NCBI RefSeq assembly: GCF_022179385.1
Contig: NZ_BPQS01000035.1
Span: 1-52,650, forward strand
Direction of reading: 5' to 3'
Source of the DNA: Methylobacterium longum
GTDB lineage: Bacteria > Pseudomonadota > Alphaproteobacteria > Rhizobiales > Beijerinckiaceae
DNA: 52,650 bases
Shown here: one piece after another, positions 52,530-52,650 of the stretch
How positions within the stretch are numbered: the first letter of the stretch is position 1
How the letters are laid out: the number at the start of each line of letters is the position of its first letter
The notes under the pieces: model-generated
What the model was told of the DNA's origin: nothing
The model's input: only the letters and a program-made list of their open reading frames with translations
The model's database searches: none
Translations under genes and position numbers: made by a program

Positions 52530-52650
52530 TCAGAGGAAGCCGATCGAGAACCAGGGGACGAGGATGATGACGAGGAGCCCGACCAGCAGGGCCACGATGT
52601 AGCCGACGATCGGGCGCATCCCGGCATCGGGGTGGATCCGGCTGATGGCG
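52530..52650 (-). CDS. TRAP large permease (DctM family), C-terminal end
   Basis: Only the last 40 residues are present: AISRIHPDAGMRPIVGYIVA continuing with LLVGLLVIILVPWFSIGFL. This is the typical end of a DctM-type permease, with its last membrane helix. The rest lies beyond the window. It may serve the solitary DctP-type protein at 49270. Confidence 0.75.
   Translation of the reverse strand, partial: AISRIHPDAGMRPIVGYIVALLVGLLVIILVPWFSIGFL

Overview
The window is a high-GC (about 70%), densely coded chromosomal segment. The organism is most likely an alphaproteobacterium of the Hyphomicrobiales, probably Methylobacterium or a close relative. This rests on the ntrY-ntrX-hfq-hflX order, an EcfG (ECF15) general-stress sigma factor with a NepR-like segment, a TrcR/DUF1013 cell-cycle regulator, a DUF4170 protein and two GGAAC-N16/17-CGTT promoters. 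The genus is an inference.

Layout. 1-4870: hflX (cut by the edge), hfq, ntrX and ntrY, all on the minus strand. 5242-6371: a Gfo/Idh/MocA oxidoreductase behind a small overlapping upstream ORF. 6466-6558: a selenocysteine tRNA (selC). 6600-12378: a catabolic block with a TRAP operon (dctPQM), a divergent SMP-30/gluconolactonase that is frameshifted near its end, and a Tat-exported FAH-family hydrolase. 12700-15047: a small protein behind an EcfG promoter, a secreted protein, DUF4170 and prsA. 15646-18522: a degenerate receiver protein, and a Crp/Fnr regulator divergent from a periplasmic pentapeptide protein and a periplasmic thioredoxin-like protein, with a TGTGA-N6-TCACC site between them. 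18628-20814: an MFS exporter divergent from an AraC regulator.

21176-22707: one reading frame encodes a NepR-like segment followed by a complete EcfG-type sigma factor. It is flanked by two small paralogous proteins. 22852-29110: a self-contained type I secretion locus with an XRE regulator, a PrsD-like ABC ATPase, a PrsE-like adaptor and an 837-residue disordered protein. A 37-residue membrane peptide behind a palindrome that includes its ribosome-binding site follows. 30015-33785 holds small secreted proteins, three of them Ser/Gly/Thr-rich and in tandem, the first behind an EcfG promoter. 34277-38819: an alpha/beta hydrolase, a frameshifted Aquifex-type aconitase and an MFS transporter.

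39138-52650: trcR; a TetR regulator divergent from an emrAB-like efflux pair with a perfect operator between them; an orphan NitT/TauT-type binding protein; a GFA-family zinc protein; a TetR regulator with two identical operators, divergent from pspA and a YiaA/B protein; a DHH phosphoesterase; a TRAP binding protein translationally coupled to an acyl-CoA ligase; a 54-residue ORF; and the C-terminal end of a TRAP large permease.

The main theme is the general stress response. A fused NepR-EcfG-like protein sits in the same window as two full-match and two one-mismatch EcfG-type promoters, all in front of small uncharacterised or secreted proteins. The second most notable unit is the type I secretion cluster, whose likely passenger lacks RTX repeats.
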